The notes under the pieces: model-generated
Told to the model about the DNA's origin: nothing
Seen by the model: only the letters and a program-made list of their open reading frames with translations
Databases searched by the model: none
Part shown: in pieces, positions 19,597 to 20,685 of the stretch
Layout of the letters: each line of letters starts with the position of its first letter
Numbering within the stretch: position 1 is the stretch's first letter
From: Clostridiales bacterium UBA4706
Lineage (GTDB): Bacteria > Bacillota > Clostridia > Oscillospirales > Oscillospiraceae
Reading direction: 5' to 3'
NCBI GenBank assembly: GCA_002404605.1
Contig: DHKA01000016.1
Location: 7,622-28,306, forward strand
DNA: 20,685 nucleotides
Translations under genes and position numbers: made by a program

Positions 19597-20685
19597 TCAA
19601 TCCAGCGTGATGCCGTCGATCTCCTCGGTCAGGGCGGCGATCTCGTCGATGACGCCGGAGATGTAGGCGATCGTGTGCTCAAGCGCGTCCGGCGTGGATA
19701 GGTCGATGCCCGCAATGGCGGCGAGACCGAGCGGATCGCGCGTGCTGCCGGCTTCGAGCATCGCGCGCCAGCGCGCCACGGCGCTCTCACCCTCGGCGGC
19801 AATGTTGAGCGCGGCCTGCGTTGCGAGCGTGAGACCGGCGCTGTAGGTGTAGGAATAGAGCCCCATGTAATAATGCGGCTGGCGCATCCAAGTGAGTTCG
19901 CAGCCCTCGGTCAGCTCCACGGCATCGCCCCAGAACGTTTCGAGATTTTTCCGGAAAATGCCGGAGAGCGTTTCGGCGTTCACCGCGCCGCCCTGCTCGA
20001 TGATGTTCATCGCCTCGCGCTGGTACCATGCCTCGCGCAGGTGCGTGACGAAGTTGTGGTAGTAGGTATGCCCGATGAGCGAGGAGAGCACCCAGCGGCG
20101 GAAGCGCTTGTCGGTGTTCTTTCGCAGAAGATCCTGCGCGAGCAGAAGTTCGTTCATCGTGGAGGGCGCTTCGATGAGATAGCCGGAGACGTTCGTATCG
20201 AAGAGCGACTGCGCGCCGTTGCACAGCCGGAAGTGTCCGGCGTGGCCGAGCTCGTGCGCGATCGTGAACACGTCCGCCATGCGGTTGTTCCAACTGAGCA
20301 GAATGTAGGAATTGCAGCCGTAGGGCGAAGAGCAGAAGCCGCCCGTCTCCTTGCCGACGTTGCGGGCAAAGTCGATCCAGCGCTTGTCATACGCCTCGTC
20401 CACCATGTCGGCATAGTCCTGCCCGAGAACGGAGAGCGCGCTGCGGACGTATTCGCGCGATTCCTCGATCGTGACGCGCGGGTCAAACTCCGCGTCGAGC
20501 GGGAGCTTGAGATCGGCGAAGGTCACGCGGTCGAGCTTGTTCATCTTCCCGACGAGGCGGGCGTACTTGCGCATCGCGGGCGCGAGCTTTTCGGTAATGA
20601 GATCGATCTGCCGGTCATACATCTCGCGCGTGACGTGGTCGGTGAAGAGGTCGGCTTCAAACATGTCGGCAAAGCCGCGCTGGTG
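19597..20685 (-). CDS. pepF: Oligoendopeptidase F (M3 family metallopeptidase), 5' end outside window
   Basis: The frame is open to the right edge (HQRGFADMFEADLF at the edge), so the first Met inside the window (20664) is internal. The 362 visible residues are the C-terminal two thirds of a protein that normally has about 560-600. The zinc site HExxH is HELGH (codons 20242-20256) in VFTIAHELGHAGHF, and the downstream glutamate is in YLIEAPSTMNE. The PHYYMGLYSYTYSAG segment near the C-terminus carries the His and Tyr residues that bind peptide substrates in M3 enzymes. It cleaves short peptides in the cytoplasm; no signal sequence can be judged as the start is missing. It forms a separate minus-strand unit that ends with its own terminator. 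Confidence 0.93.
   Translation of the reverse strand, partial: HQRGFADMFEADLFTDHVTREMYDRQIDLITEKLAPAMRKYARLVGKMNKLDRVTFADLKLPLDAEFDPRVTIEESREYVRSALSVLGQDYADMVDEAYDKRWIDFARNVGKETGGFCSSPYGCNSYILLSWNNRMADVFTIAHELGHAGHFRLCNGAQSLFDTNVSGYLIEAPSTMNELLLAQDLLRKNTDKRFRRWVLSSLIGHTYYHNFVTHLREAWYQREAMNIIEQGGAVNAETLSGIFRKNLETFWGDAVELTEGCELTWMRQPHYYMGLYSYTYSAGLTLATQAALNIAAEGESAVARWRAMLEAGSTRDPLGLAAIAGIDLSTPDALEHTIAYISGVIDEIAALTEEIDGITLD

Noticed and set aside
1..20685. CRISPR arrays, insertion sequences, prophage or integrase genes
   Set aside because: No regularly spaced direct repeats, transposase or phage-type proteins were seen in any frame; the gene content is chromosomal housekeeping and transport.

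Overview
The window is a GC-rich chromosomal segment, most likely from a Clostridia member of the Firmicutes (an Oscillospiraceae/Ruminococcaceae-type gut anaerobe). This is inferred from strong AGGAGG-type ribosome binding sites, a HemZ-type coproporphyrinogen enzyme, an L-box lysine riboswitch ahead of an NhaC-family transporter, sigma-A-like promoters and factor-independent terminators. No insertion sequence, prophage gene, integrase or CRISPR array was seen. The species cannot be named from the sequence alone.

Left part (1-4280): all genes are on the minus strand. A THUMP-type RNA methyltransferase runs off the left edge. Before it comes a set that reads permease -> MerR/isochorismatase fusion -> stand-alone isochorismatase-family hydrolase (4019 down to 1038). 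This looks like an uptake, sensing and hydrolysis module for an unidentified small nitrogenous compound. The fusion protein keeps a complete Asp-Lys-Cys triad and is one of the two most unusual protein-level features in the window.

Central part (4281-10492): all genes are on the plus strand. hemZ appears to be leaderless and is followed after one base by a uridine-kinase-family kinase, then a MATE exporter. A lysine riboswitch with a terminator follows and controls an NhaC-family (LysW-like) transporter that appears to lack its central half while staying in frame. Next is an MntP/YtaF-like membrane protein paired with a TetR-type regulator, ending at a bidirectional terminator.

Right part (10544-18175, minus strand) is a tightly packed run: FHA-SEDS glycosyltransferase (FtsW/RodA type) -> PBP transpeptidase -> ABC-F ATPase -> recG -> zinc-ribbon membrane protein, with overlaps of 4 and 8 bases and gaps of 23 and 34 bases. 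It starts at a divergent promoter region shared with thymidylate kinase, where a 9-bp-arm palindrome covers the tmk -35 box. After tmk come a tRNA-Ser(GCU) with its own promoter and terminator, then a roughly 500-base stretch without a standard gene. That stretch holds an apparently unreported small RNA unit (consensus promoter, about 95 nt, terminator) facing a convergent minus-strand unit with its own promoter, a strong ribosome binding site and a very short reading frame. This arrangement resembles a type I toxin-antitoxin locus. The window closes with the C-terminal two thirds of an oligoendopeptidase F.

The most promising leads are the convergent small-RNA/small-peptide locus (19173-19467), the internally deleted riboswitch-controlled transporter (8491-9231), and the MerR-isochorismatase fusion with its permease (1038-4180).
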